NCBI GenBank assembly: GCA_015068985.1
Contig: SVJL01000010.1
Coordinates: 1 to 40,575, forward strand
DNA: 40,575 bases
Origin: Oscillospiraceae bacterium
GTDB lineage: Bacteria > Bacillota > Clostridia > UMGS1810
Direction of reading: 5' to 3'
Part shown: positions 33,262 to 40,575 of the stretch, piece after piece
Layout: each line of letters starts with the position of its first letter
How positions within the stretch are numbered: the stretch's first letter is position 1
The notes under the pieces: generated by a model
Seen by the model: only the letters and a program-made list of their open reading frames with translations
What the model was told of the DNA's origin: nothing
Database searches by the model: none
Made by a program: the position numbers and the translations under genes

Positions 33262-35130
33262 TTAATAATTGCGTTTAAAAAGGAACACAGCAACAAACGC
33301 AATGCACAATATTATTAGTGAAACCAATATGGTTATAACACTATTGGAGTTGCCTTGGGGTGTATGAGGCATACCCGGCGGAGGCGGCATCATATGACCG
33401 CTGTTTTCACCGGGTGGCATTATACCGTGACTGCCTGCCATATCGGGCGGTTGGTTTCCACCGGGGCCACCGGGCTCACCCATTGAACCCATGTCGTTTA
33501 TAGAAAAATCTGCTGTTATTAACGTGGATGAAATCTGAGATTGAGTTTTGGATGCTATTGTGCCGTTTAGCTGTCCGTCTATGCTTTTGCACCTGAGTGC
33601 TATAAATTTTTTCAAAACATTGAATGCATTAAGCTGCTCCTGAGGAGTGTAGAACGAAACAGTTTCTTTTGATACATATGGATAAATCTCGTTTTCTAAC
33701 ATTTCCAGCTTGTTGATAAATTCGCCGGAGGCATACATTATCAAATCGGAAAGATAGCTGTGATATTTTTGCATATATTCCTCTTTTCCGAGGAGTACCG
33801 AAACGAGCGGTCTTGATTCCATATCGACTCCGATGGTGGGCGTATCAATAGCGTGATTTATCACCTCGGTTGTCTCATTTTGAGAAGATCCTTTCGTTTT
33901 TTTGTTGTCAAAGACAAAATCGCCCTGATTTTGAACATCGGGCTGGCCTTTGTCATTTTTCATATGTGGTGGTTCTACGCCGGGGCCTCCGCCGAATGTA
34001 CCAAAAGACAAATTATAATCCCAAGGCAGAACCGTTATTTTTCCATTTATTTCTGCAAGGTAGTAATTTTGCTTCATATTACCGGTGTAGCTGTCTCCAT
34101 TTACCATAAAGGTGTGAACTGCGAGATATCGGAGAATTGAATCCACATCCCAATATTTTTCGAGTTCTTCTTTTGAAACACCGGTCTTGTTAAGATATTT
34201 TATTGCTTTTATAACCTTTGCATAATCCTTTGCATCTGTGTGCTTTGAAACTGCATTTGCAAAAATGGTTTTGTAACTATCGGTTGAGTCATCAACATAC
34301 ACCAAGTCACCGCCACCACCTTCACCTCCCCCGGGTGCAGGCGGCATTCCATGACCACCAGCCAAACCTTGCGGCGGAGGCGGCATTCCCTGACCATTAC
34401 CGTCTCCCGGAGGTGGTGGCATTACACCCCCCGCAGATGGCTTTTCCATTCCTTTTGATTGTATAACCGAGCCGTTTTCAACATCAACAATGGCGTTTTC
34501 AAACTCATCAAATCCCGAGCTTTTTACATTATAAAGTTTTATGTTTGTGTTGTTGTACACTCTGGATAAATAGTCTTCATCATACACCTCTACAGCAAGA
34601 TACAATCCAAAAGGTTCTCCGTTTAACGTAAGAAAAGCGTATGTGTGAAGAGGAGCATTAACACCCTCGTAAGACATAAGATCGTAGGCGATATAATCTT
34701 TCATATAGGTTGCATCTGCCTGCAGATTATTAAGAACCATCTGTTCCAAGCCATAACAGGTTTGATTGCTTACGTAATGATCAAAATCAAGACGATAGCC
34801 GATTCTTTCTCCTTGAATACTCGTGAGGCTTGAATTTCCCTTTGGTCTTAATCCAACATTTGAAAACTCTGCCCCGTCTATTTTTAGATTGCACGAAATG
34901 TATGGCTTAGACATTTTGTTGTTGAGCATATCATCCCAAGAGGTTTCGTCAACCAAGATTTCTATATTAACAACGCTTTTGCCAAAAAATTTTACAGCAT
35001 ATTCCCCTGTTGATGTGTTGACGGAATCAAAGTTAAAAAAGCCTGATAAAAACGTCAGAGTCAAAGAAAAAATCAATGCAACCGCAACAAGCAACAATAT
35101 TCTTTTTTCGAATCTTCTTGAACCCAACAT
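33262..35130 (-). CDS. CotH-family (kinase-like) membrane protein
   Basis: 622 aa. N-terminal membrane anchor (ILLLVAVALIFSLTLTFLSGFF), then a CotH domain outside: GLRPKGNSSLTS, YRLDFDHYV, LNNLQADATYMKDYIAYDLM, LNGEPFGLYLAVEVYDEDYL, NGDSYTGNMKQNYYL and PWDYNLSFG (metal-binding DYN). A low-complexity insert (about 240-285; MPPPPGDGNGQGMPPPPQG) interrupts the domain. A Pro/Gly/Met tail and a C-terminal helix (VITILVSLIILCIAFVAVFLF) follow, so both ends are anchored. Spore-coat CotH is a protein kinase; activity here is unproven. The ATG at 35130 follows GGAG by 6 nt. It neighbours DUF4956 and VTC genes, a known association. Confidence 0.9.
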   Translation of the reverse strand: MLGSRRFEKRILLLVAVALIFSLTLTFLSGFFNFDSVNTSTGEYAVKFFGKSVVNIEILVDETSWDDMLNNKMSKPYISCNLKIDGAEFSNVGLRPKGNSSLTSIQGERIGYRLDFDHYVSNQTCYGLEQMVLNNLQADATYMKDYIAYDLMSYEGVNAPLHTYAFLTLNGEPFGLYLAVEVYDEDYLSRVYNNTNIKLYNVKSSGFDEFENAIVDVENGSVIQSKGMEKPSAGGVMPPPPGDGNGQGMPPPPQGLAGGHGMPPAPGGGEGGGGDLVYVDDSTDSYKTIFANAVSKHTDAKDYAKVIKAIKYLNKTGVSKEELEKYWDVDSILRYLAVHTFMVNGDSYTGNMKQNYYLAEINGKITVLPWDYNLSFGTFGGGPGVEPPHMKNDKGQPDVQNQGDFVFDNKKTKGSSQNETTEVINHAIDTPTIGVDMESRPLVSVLLGKEEYMQKYHSYLSDLIMYASGEFINKLEMLENEIYPYVSKETVSFYTPQEQLNAFNVLKKFIALRCKSIDGQLNGTIASKTQSQISSTLITADFSINDMGSMGEPGGPGGNQPPDMAGSHGIMPPGENSGHMMPPPPGMPHTPQGNSNSVITILVSLIILCIAFVAVFLFKRNY

Positions 35131-35142
35131 ACCAGTCTCCAA

Positions 35143-35823
35143 TTATGACATATACTCTCCGTTGTAGCTTACCAGGGTTGCATTTCCAACCCCGTTTATT
35201 TCCATCAATTTATTTATTGCATAACCCTCTCTGTCTTTGAGTCTTACCTCATAGGTTAACTCCAAACCCTGCCCGGTTACGCTTTTTGATTTGAGCAGAT
35301 ATTTTTGACAATTATGTTTTATAACAGAATTAACCTCACATTCTGCCTTATAAGAGCAGCTTACAACAAGAATATATGGTACAACCCCCACCGTTCTGAT
35401 GTTAGCAAAAATTAAAATTATTATGCCTATAATAACAGAACCGATAACCGCAAGCGGAATAAGACCTGCACCAAGAACTATACCGGCAGCTATAGCCCAA
35501 AACAAAAAGGCAATATCCATGGGCTCTTTTATTGCTGTGCGGAATCTGACAATTGAGAGTGCACCAACCATACCCAAAGAAAGCACAATATTAGCTGTGA
35601 CAGCAAGAATAACCAATGTTGTTATCATTGCCATTGAAATCAGAGACACGCCAAAAGACGCCGAATACATAACACCCTTGTAGGTTTTTTTGTATATAAG
35701 ATAAATATACAACCCTAAAACAAACGCAAGAGCAAGTGCCAAAAGTGTGTCAAGCACTGAAAATGAGTTCAAATTGGTTGAACTTAAAAATTCTGATTTG
35801 AAAATGTCGGTGAAATTGGTCAT
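35143..35823 (-). CDS. DUF4956 family membrane protein
   Basis: 226 aa with about four helices in residues 22-145 (LLALALAFVLGLYIYLIY, SFGVSLISMAMITTLVILAV, a central stretch, and AVIGSVIIGIIILIFANI). The hallmark GMVGALSIVRFRTAIKEPMDIAFLFWAIA motif is present; a cytosolic C-terminal domain of about 80 residues follows. Usually found next to VTC-domain and CotH genes, as here; molecular role unknown. AAGGAGAATT ribosome binding site. Confidence 0.92.
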   Translation of the reverse strand: MTNFTDIFKSEFLSSTNLNSFSVLDTLLALALAFVLGLYIYLIYKKTYKGVMYSASFGVSLISMAMITTLVILAVTANIVLSLGMVGALSIVRFRTAIKEPMDIAFLFWAIAAGIVLGAGLIPLAVIGSVIIGIIILIFANIRTVGVVPYILVVSCSYKAECEVNSVIKHNCQKYLLKSKSVTGQGLELTYEVRLKDREGYAINKLMEINGVGNATLVSYNGEYMS

Positions 35824-35853
35824 TTGTAATTCTCCTTGATATTGTATTTTGTA

Positions 35854-36528
35854 TTAAAAAGCAGAAAATCTTGTTGCCGCATATTTGGAAAAACTGCTTG
35901 ATTTAACATTGCTGAGCTGAACCGCGTCCCTGATTATCTGCGGTAAAAACTCATCCCACTTTACCTCCACAATGCTTTTGGAAAACAGCTTTAAACCTAT
36001 ATGGTCATTATCTAAAAACCTGTCAACATTACTGCTTCCTCTAATATCGGAATCAATTGTTACCCTAACATTGCCCGGAGCATATATATAAGCTTCTCTG
36101 GTGTATGTAACAATATTTTTAGGACGTAAAAGCTGATATTGCATTTTTGTCCAAAGTTCCCTTATAAGCTCTTCACGGGAATCTTTCATCCACGAAAAGT
36201 CCTGATTCAAAATTCTCTGAACCTGATCCATAGTTAACATACAGCTTCTTTTTAAGCATAAACCATTGATCTTACTCTTTTTTTCAAGTCTTATAAAACC
36301 TGTGTCGTTATTGTAATATCTTATTCTGAACTTTTCTCTTTTTTCATATCCGGCAATTTTTTCGAGCATAGCCTTATCGTAGCAATTGTCGAAATACAAA
36401 CTCTTAACAACATAAAGACCTGCACTGTCGGCGTGATAATCGCATTTTGCTATAAGCTTCAATCGTTGTCGTAAGCCTATGAGGTCAAACTCTGTTACGT
36501 GATGTTTTATTTCGTTTCTGAATTTCAT
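35854..36528 (-). CDS. VTC-domain polyphosphate polymerase-like protein
   Basis: 224 aa forming a single VTC (triphosphate-tunnel-type) domain. Tunnel motifs: RNEIKHHV, VKSLYFD, KFRIRYYN, FIRLEKKSK, VRVTIDSDI and IVEVKWDEFLP, with the expected basic and acidic residues intact. The yeast Vtc4 domain makes polyphosphate from ATP; bacterial members are assigned by homology. First gene of the long minus-strand block, with a GGAGATATTAA ribosome binding site and a consensus promoter about 80 bp upstream. Confidence 0.92.
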   Translation of the reverse strand: MKFRNEIKHHVTEFDLIGLRQRLKLIAKCDYHADSAGLYVVKSLYFDNCYDKAMLEKIAGYEKREKFRIRYYNNDTGFIRLEKKSKINGLCLKRSCMLTMDQVQRILNQDFSWMKDSREELIRELWTKMQYQLLRPKNIVTYTREAYIYAPGNVRVTIDSDIRGSSNVDRFLDNDHIGLKLFSKSIVEVKWDEFLPQIIRDAVQLSNVKSSSFSKYAATRFSAF

Positions 36529-36609
36529 TTAATATCTCCAAACTATTAAAAAAGCTCGTTAAAGTATACCTTTTAGCTATAAATCCACCTATAGCAGTAT
36601 AATTAATTT

Positions 36610-36638
36610 ATTATAGCACCAGATGCAGTAATTGTCAA
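36610..36638 (-). promoter_or_regulatory. Consensus sigma-A promoter of the VTC/CotH/kinase block
   Basis: On the minus strand: TTGACA, exactly 17 bp, TATAAT, a perfect match to both boxes. It faces the VTC gene, and a 25-bp direct-repeat array lies 4 bp upstream of the -35 box. Such a strong core promoter beside repeats suggests repression or roadblock control. Confidence 0.85.
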
Positions 36639-36642
36639 TAAA

Positions 36643-36717
36643 TGTCTAATTTAGCAAGTTGTGTATTTGTCTAATTTAGCAAGTTGTGTATTTGTCTAAT
36701 TTAGCAAGTTGTGTATT
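36643..36717. repeat. Three 25-bp direct repeats upstream of the block promoter
   Basis: Units start at 36643, 36668 and 36693, each TGTCTAATTTAGCAAGTTGT then GTATT, differing at most at the junction base. Each contains the small palindrome CTAA-T-TTAG. There are no spacers, so this is not CRISPR. A candidate operator array for a DNA-binding regulator. In the rest of 36529-36908 only promoters were seen. Confidence 0.85.
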
Positions 36718-36749
36718 ACATAAAATTATGTAAAAAATCCACTTTTATA

Positions 36750-36778
36750 TTGAAAATAATCGTTAATTATGATATCCT
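36750..36778 (+). promoter_or_regulatory. Possible promoter of the CapA-like gene
   Basis: TTGAAA, a 17-bp spacer and TATCCT in an AT-rich region about 130 bp upstream of the start. The -10 box is a weak match and other candidates exist. Confidence 0.3.
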
Positions 36779-36908
36779 TATGACAAGTAATTTTATATGA
36801 AACAAATATGTGTAATTTTATAAAAAGACAATTCAACAAGTTATTGGTAAAATAATTTATCTTACATTTAAGTTTGCATCGCCAATGGCTACAATGGGAG
36901 GATATAAT

Positions 36909-38189
36909 ATGAAATTTACTGCAGCAGGCGACACCGCCATTCAAAGAGTTTTAACCGAATACGACGGCATAGACACCGTCAGAGATTTTCTGAATCAGGG
37001 CGACGTGAGATTTTTTAATCTCGAAACAACCGTTAACAAAGACTGCTACGCAAACTTTTTCAGCGGCGGCACGTGGCTCCGAACCGATCGCAAGGTTTTG
37101 GAATCAACAAAGCTTTTTAACTTCAATATGACAGTATCTGCAAACAATCACTGTCTCGACTATGGTCACGATGGGTTATTGCAAACTATTGAAAACATAG
37201 AAGACGCAGGCTATGTTCACGCAGGCTGCGGCAGAAACTTAAGAGAGGCATCAGCTCCTAAATATCTTGATCTTCCACAGGGCAGAGTTGCACTCATTGC
37301 CTGCTCAACAAGCTTTGCCCCCGGCGCTCTGGCAGGTGAGCAATCACGTCTTTTGCCCGGCAGACCCGGCATTAACGGCTTAAGGGTTAAGACAACACTT
37401 ATGATTGAAGACGAGGATCTGGAAGCTCTCAAGAAAATTGCTGCAAAAACCGGCATTAACATCAGCAAAGAAGCCTCTATAAAATCGGGCTATTCTCACC
37501 CACTGCCCGAGGGAACCTACGACCTTGGCGATATGCACTTTAAGGTGAGCGACGAGCCCGGTCTTAAGGGAGAAATTGACAAAGCAGATATGACAAGAAT
37601 TGAAAAGGCCATAGAGGAAGCTTCATTCTTTGCAGACTATGTGCTTGTGTCGCTTCACAGTCACGACCGTCACTTTGAAGATGACAATCTTCCTGCAAAA
37701 TACATTGAAGAATTTGCTCACAGATGCATTGACTGCGGAGCTCATGCAATCATAGGTCACGGACCGCATCTTTTGAGACCTTTTGAGCTTTATAAGGAAC
37801 GTCCTATTTTCTATTCATTGGGTGACTTTTTGCTTCAGCTCGAAAACTGCGAGCTTGCTCCCGAAGATTTTTACTCAAAATTTAATCTCACATCCGACAG
37901 CTCTATGTATGAGCTTTTTAAAGCACGCACAAGAGATTTTACCTGCGGACTTCAGCGTCAACAGGTTATGATGGAATCGGTTATTCCTTTCTTTGAAATG
38001 AAAGACGGAAGACTCACATCTCTCGAATTTATGCCTCTTGAGCTTGGTCTTGGCATGAGCCATTCAAAAATTGGTCTGCCGAGAATTGCCAAAGACAACA
38101 GTATACTGGAAAGATACGCCCAAATGTCGGCTCCATACGGAACAAAGTTTGAAATTGGCGACAGAAGAGCAAAACTCGTTTTGAAATAA
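36909..38189 (+). CDS. CapA-family (poly-gamma-glutamate synthesis type) metallophosphatase-like protein
   Basis: 426 aa. The family motifs are present: AAGDTAIQR at the N-terminus, [31 protein letters not shown] and [16 protein letters not shown]...PIFYSLGDF, matching the metal-binding His/Asp/Asn pattern of calcineurin-like CapA proteins. No signal peptide, so it is probably cytosolic, unlike capsule-linked CapA. The ATG at 36909 follows GGGAGGATATAAT; an in-frame ATG at 36885 has no such site. No capB or capC is present, so a role in polyglutamate synthesis is not supported. Likely co-transcribed with the amidohydrolase-AraC gene 71 bp downstream. Confidence 0.88.
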   Translation: MKFTAAGDTAIQRVLTEYDGIDTVRDFLNQGDVRFFNLETTVNKDCYANFFSGGTWLRTDRKVLESTKLFNFNMTVSANNHCLDYGHDGLLQTIENIEDAGYVHAGCGRNLREASAPKYLDLPQGRVALIACSTSFAPGALAGEQSRLLPGRPGINGLRVKTTLMIEDEDLEALKKIAAKTGINISKEASIKSGYSHPLPEGTYDLGDMHFKVSDEPGLKGEIDKADMTRIEKAIEEASFFADYVLVSLHSHDRHFEDDNLPAKYIEEFAHRCIDCGAHAIIGHGPHLLRPFELYKERPIFYSLGDFLLQLENCELAPEDFYSKFNLTSDSSMYELFKARTRDFTCGLQRQQVMMESVIPFFEMKDGRLTSLEFMPLELGLGMSHSKIGLPRIAKDNSILERYAQMSAPYGTKFEIGDRRAKLVLK

Positions 38190-38260
38190 ATTGAAAAAAT
38201 GCATATGTGGTCATATACTTTATGTAATCAGCAATCCACACATTTGAAAGGATGTTGGGA

Positions 38261-39625
38261 GTGTATAGCATAAAATTAACAGATTTTGACAAGTTAATAT
38301 ATGAAAAAGAACTCAAAAGCTTTCTACCAAAAGAGATTATTGACTTTCACTCTCACATCGACAGCCCTTATCTCGAACAATACAGCTTCTCGAATCAGAA
38401 CTCCTCGTGGGCAGACCGTGTTGTGTCGGAAGGCTGCAGTGCAGAAAATCTATTGGATATTTATGCAAAAGTTTTTCCGTCAAACAGTGTTACTCCCCTT
38501 TTGTTTGGCGGACGTCTGACCGATATTATGGGTGCTAACGATTACGTGAGCGAGTCTGCTAAAAAATATGGCTTTAACGCCCTCTACTGCACCGATTATA
38601 CTATGGATGCAGGCTTTTTGGAAGCCGAAATAAAGAAAAAGGGCTTTATTGGCATAAAATCTTCTCTTTCCAACCCGCCCGAATATATTCCCGAAAAAGA
38701 AATGAGAATTTTTGATTATCTTCCCCAGTCGCATCTTGAAATTTGCAACAAAAACAACCTGATGGTTTTGCTCCGGATTCCAAGAGACGGCAGACTAAAG
38801 GACCCAGTGAACCTTGTTCAGATTGCAAATATTGAGAAACAGTATCCAAACATAAAGCTCGTTATTGCCCACATTGGCAGAGCCTACGCCAAAGAAGACA
38901 TCGGCAACGCTTTTGACATAATCGGGAAAGGCGAAAACACATATTTTGACTTCAGTGCGAATTTATGTGATGATGCCATAGAAGAATGCATTAAGGCAGT
39001 TGGCCCCAAAAAACTCATCTTTGGCTCAGACTTGCCTGTTGCCACAATGAGAATGTATCGCATTGTGGAGAACGGAGTGTATTATAATGTTGTGCCAAGA
39101 GGGATGTATGAAATGGCCGACGGTGAACCTCATATGAGAACCTCCGACCGACGAGACATTACCATTATGATATATGAACAGCTTCTTGCACTAAAACGTG
39201 TTGCACACAAATTAAAGCTTTCGGATTCAGACATTGAAAGCATAATGTTTTCAAACGCAAAATCGCTCATAGACCAATGCAAAAATAATCTTTTAGCTGC
39301 GGGCGACGAAACCTTTGGACTAATTATAAACACAATTGAAAGCAATCTGTCCAATCACGTAACGATTGAATCTCTGGCAAAAATGTGCAACTTAAGTGCC
39401 AGCAATTTGAAGCAGATTTTTAAAAAGCACTACTCCGGCGGAGTGATGAAGTATTACACTCAAAGAAAAATAGAAAAAGCCAAAGCTCTTATGAAAGAGG
39501 GCTACAGTGCGTCGCAAATCAGCAGTATGATGGGTTTTTCAAGTCAGAACTATTTTACCAATGTGTTTAAAAGAGAGACGGGAGTGCTACCGTCGGAATA
39601 TAAAAAAACGCTTAGCAGAGAATAG
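38261..39625 (+). CDS. Amidohydrolase (TIM-barrel) fused to AraC-type DNA-binding domain
   Basis: 454 aa from the GTG at 38261 (GAAAGG 9 nt upstream); the ATG at 38252 keeps the frame but abuts that site. About residues 25-310 resemble an amidohydrolase-2 barrel: IIDFHSHID for the first metal ligands, LVIAHIGRAY with a later His, LIFGSDLPV with the terminal Asp. The last 100 residues are an AraC/XylS pair of helix-turn-helices (TIESLAKMCNLSASNLKQIF; ASQISSMMGFSSQNYFTNVF). AraC regulators normally carry a cupin or GyrI-like sensor, so an enzyme-like barrel as sensor is unusual. It may regulate the CapA-like gene or bind the repeats upstream of the kinase block (speculative). Confidence 0.88.
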   Translation: MYSIKLTDFDKLIYEKELKSFLPKEIIDFHSHIDSPYLEQYSFSNQNSSWADRVVSEGCSAENLLDIYAKVFPSNSVTPLLFGGRLTDIMGANDYVSESAKKYGFNALYCTDYTMDAGFLEAEIKKKGFIGIKSSLSNPPEYIPEKEMRIFDYLPQSHLEICNKNNLMVLLRIPRDGRLKDPVNLVQIANIEKQYPNIKLVIAHIGRAYAKEDIGNAFDIIGKGENTYFDFSANLCDDAIEECIKAVGPKKLIFGSDLPVATMRMYRIVENGVYYNVVPRGMYEMADGEPHMRTSDRRDITIMIYEQLLALKRVAHKLKLSDSDIESIMFSNAKSLIDQCKNNLLAAGDETFGLIINTIESNLSNHVTIESLAKMCNLSASNLKQIFKKHYSGGVMKYYTQRKIEKAKALMKEGYSASQISSMMGFSSQNYFTNVFKRETGVLPSEYKKTLSRE

Positions 39626-39629
39626 CATA

Positions 39630-39870
39630 AGCCGAGTGAGCATATGGATGGCTGTGTCGTGCGTAAGCACTATCGTTCTTGCTCATGGCAACACGTAAAC
39701 AAACTGCCGCAGAGCGTATGATTGGATGTGTTTTTGGAAATGACTCTGCAGGAATGTGCGAGGCTTTGCTGAGCCATTCCGAAGCCCAAACGGACAAAAA
39801 TATATCCAATCATAGCTCTGCATAAATTTATGTGCCGCCGTGAGCAAGACTTTCATATACTCACTTGGCT
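39630..39870. repeat. Nested palindrome element 4 with shared 57-bp core
   Basis: Three nested pairings: 39630-39646 with 39854-39870 (15 of 17), 39678-39694 with 39832-39848 (14 of 17), and 39709-39727 with 39804-39821. The innermost loop (39741-39797) is the reverse complement of 235-292 in element 1 with about four substitutions and one indel. The stem arms of the two elements are unrelated in sequence. ORFs across it are repeat translations. It fills most of 39626-39887. Confidence 0.8.
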
Positions 39871-39887
39871 TCCCTACGGCAAAAACA

Positions 39888-39930
39888 AAGGCATATCCAC
39901 CCTCCCAATCATGGGAGGAGGATATGCCTT
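39888..39930. terminator. Terminator between the AraC fusion and PFOR genes
   Basis: AAGGCATATCC (39888-39898) pairs with GGATATGCCTT (39920-39930), with CCCTCCC / GGGAGG inside. On the minus strand it is followed by TTGTTTTT, fitting the PFOR transcript; the plus side is only moderately T-rich. Confidence 0.8.
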
Positions 39931-39961
39931 AAATTTTGTGTTATTTTGACCGCAAGCCAGA

Positions 39962-40575
39962 TTATTCAGCCATACGTTTGTAGGTTTCGTATCTGTCGAG
40001 GAGGTCTTTTTCTGCTTTATCGAAGAGTTCACCTGCGATATCGGGATATGCTTTCTGGAGCATAAGATATCTGTTTTCGCCCATCATAAAGTCTTTGATG
40101 TTACCTGTGGGTTCCTTAGAATCAAGAGTGAAAGGATTCTTGCCGGCTTCTTTGAGCTCGGGGTTGAATCTCCAGAGGTGCCAGTAGCCTGTTTCAACTG
40201 CTTTCTTTTCTTCAGCAATTGAGTTAGCCATGCCGCCTTTGGTCTTGATACCGTGGTTGATACAGGGAGCATAAGCGATAACGAGTGAAGGACCGGGATA
40301 AGCTTCAGCTTCTTTGATTGCGTTGAGAGCCTGCTGCATATTAGCACCGAGAGCAATCTGAGCAACATATACATAGCCATATGTTGTTGCAATCATACCA
40401 AGATCTTTCTTCTTAACCTTCTTACCGGAAGCAGCAAATTTAGCAACTGCAGCGGTAGGAGTAGCTTTTGAAGACTGACCGCCTGTGTTGGAGTATACTT
40501 CGGTATCTACAACGAAGAGGTTAATGTCTTCGCCGGAAGCGATAACGTGATCGAGACCGCCGTAACCGATATCGT
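39962..40575 (-). CDS. nifJ: Pyruvate:ferredoxin oxidoreductase, C-terminal part (runs off the window)
   Basis: 204 codons, open to the right edge; the 5' end is outside. The thiamine-diphosphate domain end is visible: FVVDTEVYSNTGGQSSKATP, then AKFAASGKKVKKKDLG, YGYVYVAQIALGAN, and PSLVIAYAPCINHG. The usual C-terminal end of one-chain PFOR is present (YWHLWRFNPEL, NRYLMLQKAYPD). The enzyme oxidises pyruvate to acetyl-CoA and reduces ferredoxin in anaerobes. It ends at a clear terminator. The first ATG inside the window (40396) is an internal Met, not a start. Confidence 0.95.
   Translation of the reverse strand, partial: DIGYGGLDHVIASGEDINLFVVDTEVYSNTGGQSSKATPTAAVAKFAASGKKVKKKDLGMIATTYGYVYVAQIALGANMQQALNAIKEAEAYPGPSLVIAYAPCINHGIKTKGGMANSIAEEKKAVETGYWHLWRFNPELKEAGKNPFTLDSKEPTGNIKDFMMGENRYLMLQKAYPDIAGELFDKAEKDLLDRYETYKRMAE

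Noticed and set aside
13209-36528. Type VI or type VII secretion locus, suggested by kinase, PP2C and FHA genes
   Set aside because: No sheath, baseplate, ClpV, FtsK/EccC-type ATPase or WXG100-like gene is present.
36643-36717. Possible CRISPR array
   Set aside because: The three 25-bp units are contiguous with no spacers and no cas genes are nearby.
39612-39809. 65-codon minus-strand ORF before PFOR
   Set aside because: It lies inside the nested palindrome and shares its translated core with ORFs in element 1.
1-40575. tRNA or rRNA genes
   Set aside because: No cloverleaf with a T-loop GTTCRA pattern and no rRNA-like stretch was recognised on reading; a tRNA scan was not possible.

Overview
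The window looks like chromosome from an anaerobic, spore-forming low-to-mid-GC Firmicute of class Clostridia, probably an uncultured gut Oscillospirales/Ruminococcaceae-type lineage. Pointers are a clostridial-type DnaE, HPr kinase, a ROK glucokinase, a zinc-ribbon L28, a probable SpoVM micro-protein, pyruvate:ferredoxin oxidoreductase at the right edge, and strong AGGAGG-type ribosome binding sites. The taxonomy is an inference from gene content; no marker was compared with a database.

Layout. (1) Positions 1-13 kb hold mostly housekeeping genes on the minus strand: dnaE, two tiny sporulation-type ORFs (spoVM and a 52-aa membrane peptide), a heterodimeric ABC exporter, and an hprK-glucokinase-murB operon divergent from rpmB, followed by an AI-2E-family permease. 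(2) Positions 13.2-36.5 kb are one long co-directional minus-strand block of about 20 genes. It contains four Hanks-type Ser/Thr kinases, two PP2C phosphatases, three FHA proteins (one fused to RDD, one to a trypsin-like protease), a membrane-anchored caspase-like protease, copper-amine-oxidase-N/WG-repeat proteins, many zinc-ribbon proteins, and a CotH / DUF4956 / VTC-domain trio at the promoter-proximal end. A consensus sigma-A promoter with three 25-bp direct repeats directly upstream lies at its 5' end. (3) Positions 36.9-39.6 kb, plus strand, carry a CapA-like metallophosphatase and an unusual amidohydrolase-AraC fusion. (4) The right edge holds the C-terminal part of pyruvate:ferredoxin oxidoreductase.

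How the genes may work together. The central block reads as a phosphosignalling system across the membrane. Zinc-ribbon kinases write phosphate, PP2Cs erase it, and FHA domains read it. Outputs and sensors sit outside the membrane: a serine protease, a caspase-like protease, a degenerate beta-lactamase-fold domain, Pro/Gly-rich and Gly/Ser-rich tails, and a CotH kinase-like ectodomain. No secretion-system structural genes (T6SS or ESX) are present, so it does not look like the regulatory arm of those machines. I know of no described system with this complete composition; its function is unknown.

The non-coding DNA is also unusual. Three elements share the terminal inverted repeat TAAATTATTGTTT but hold different arrays of small hairpins. 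Two nested palindromes, one at each end of the window, share a core of about 57 bp, and other short palindromic repeats are scattered between genes.
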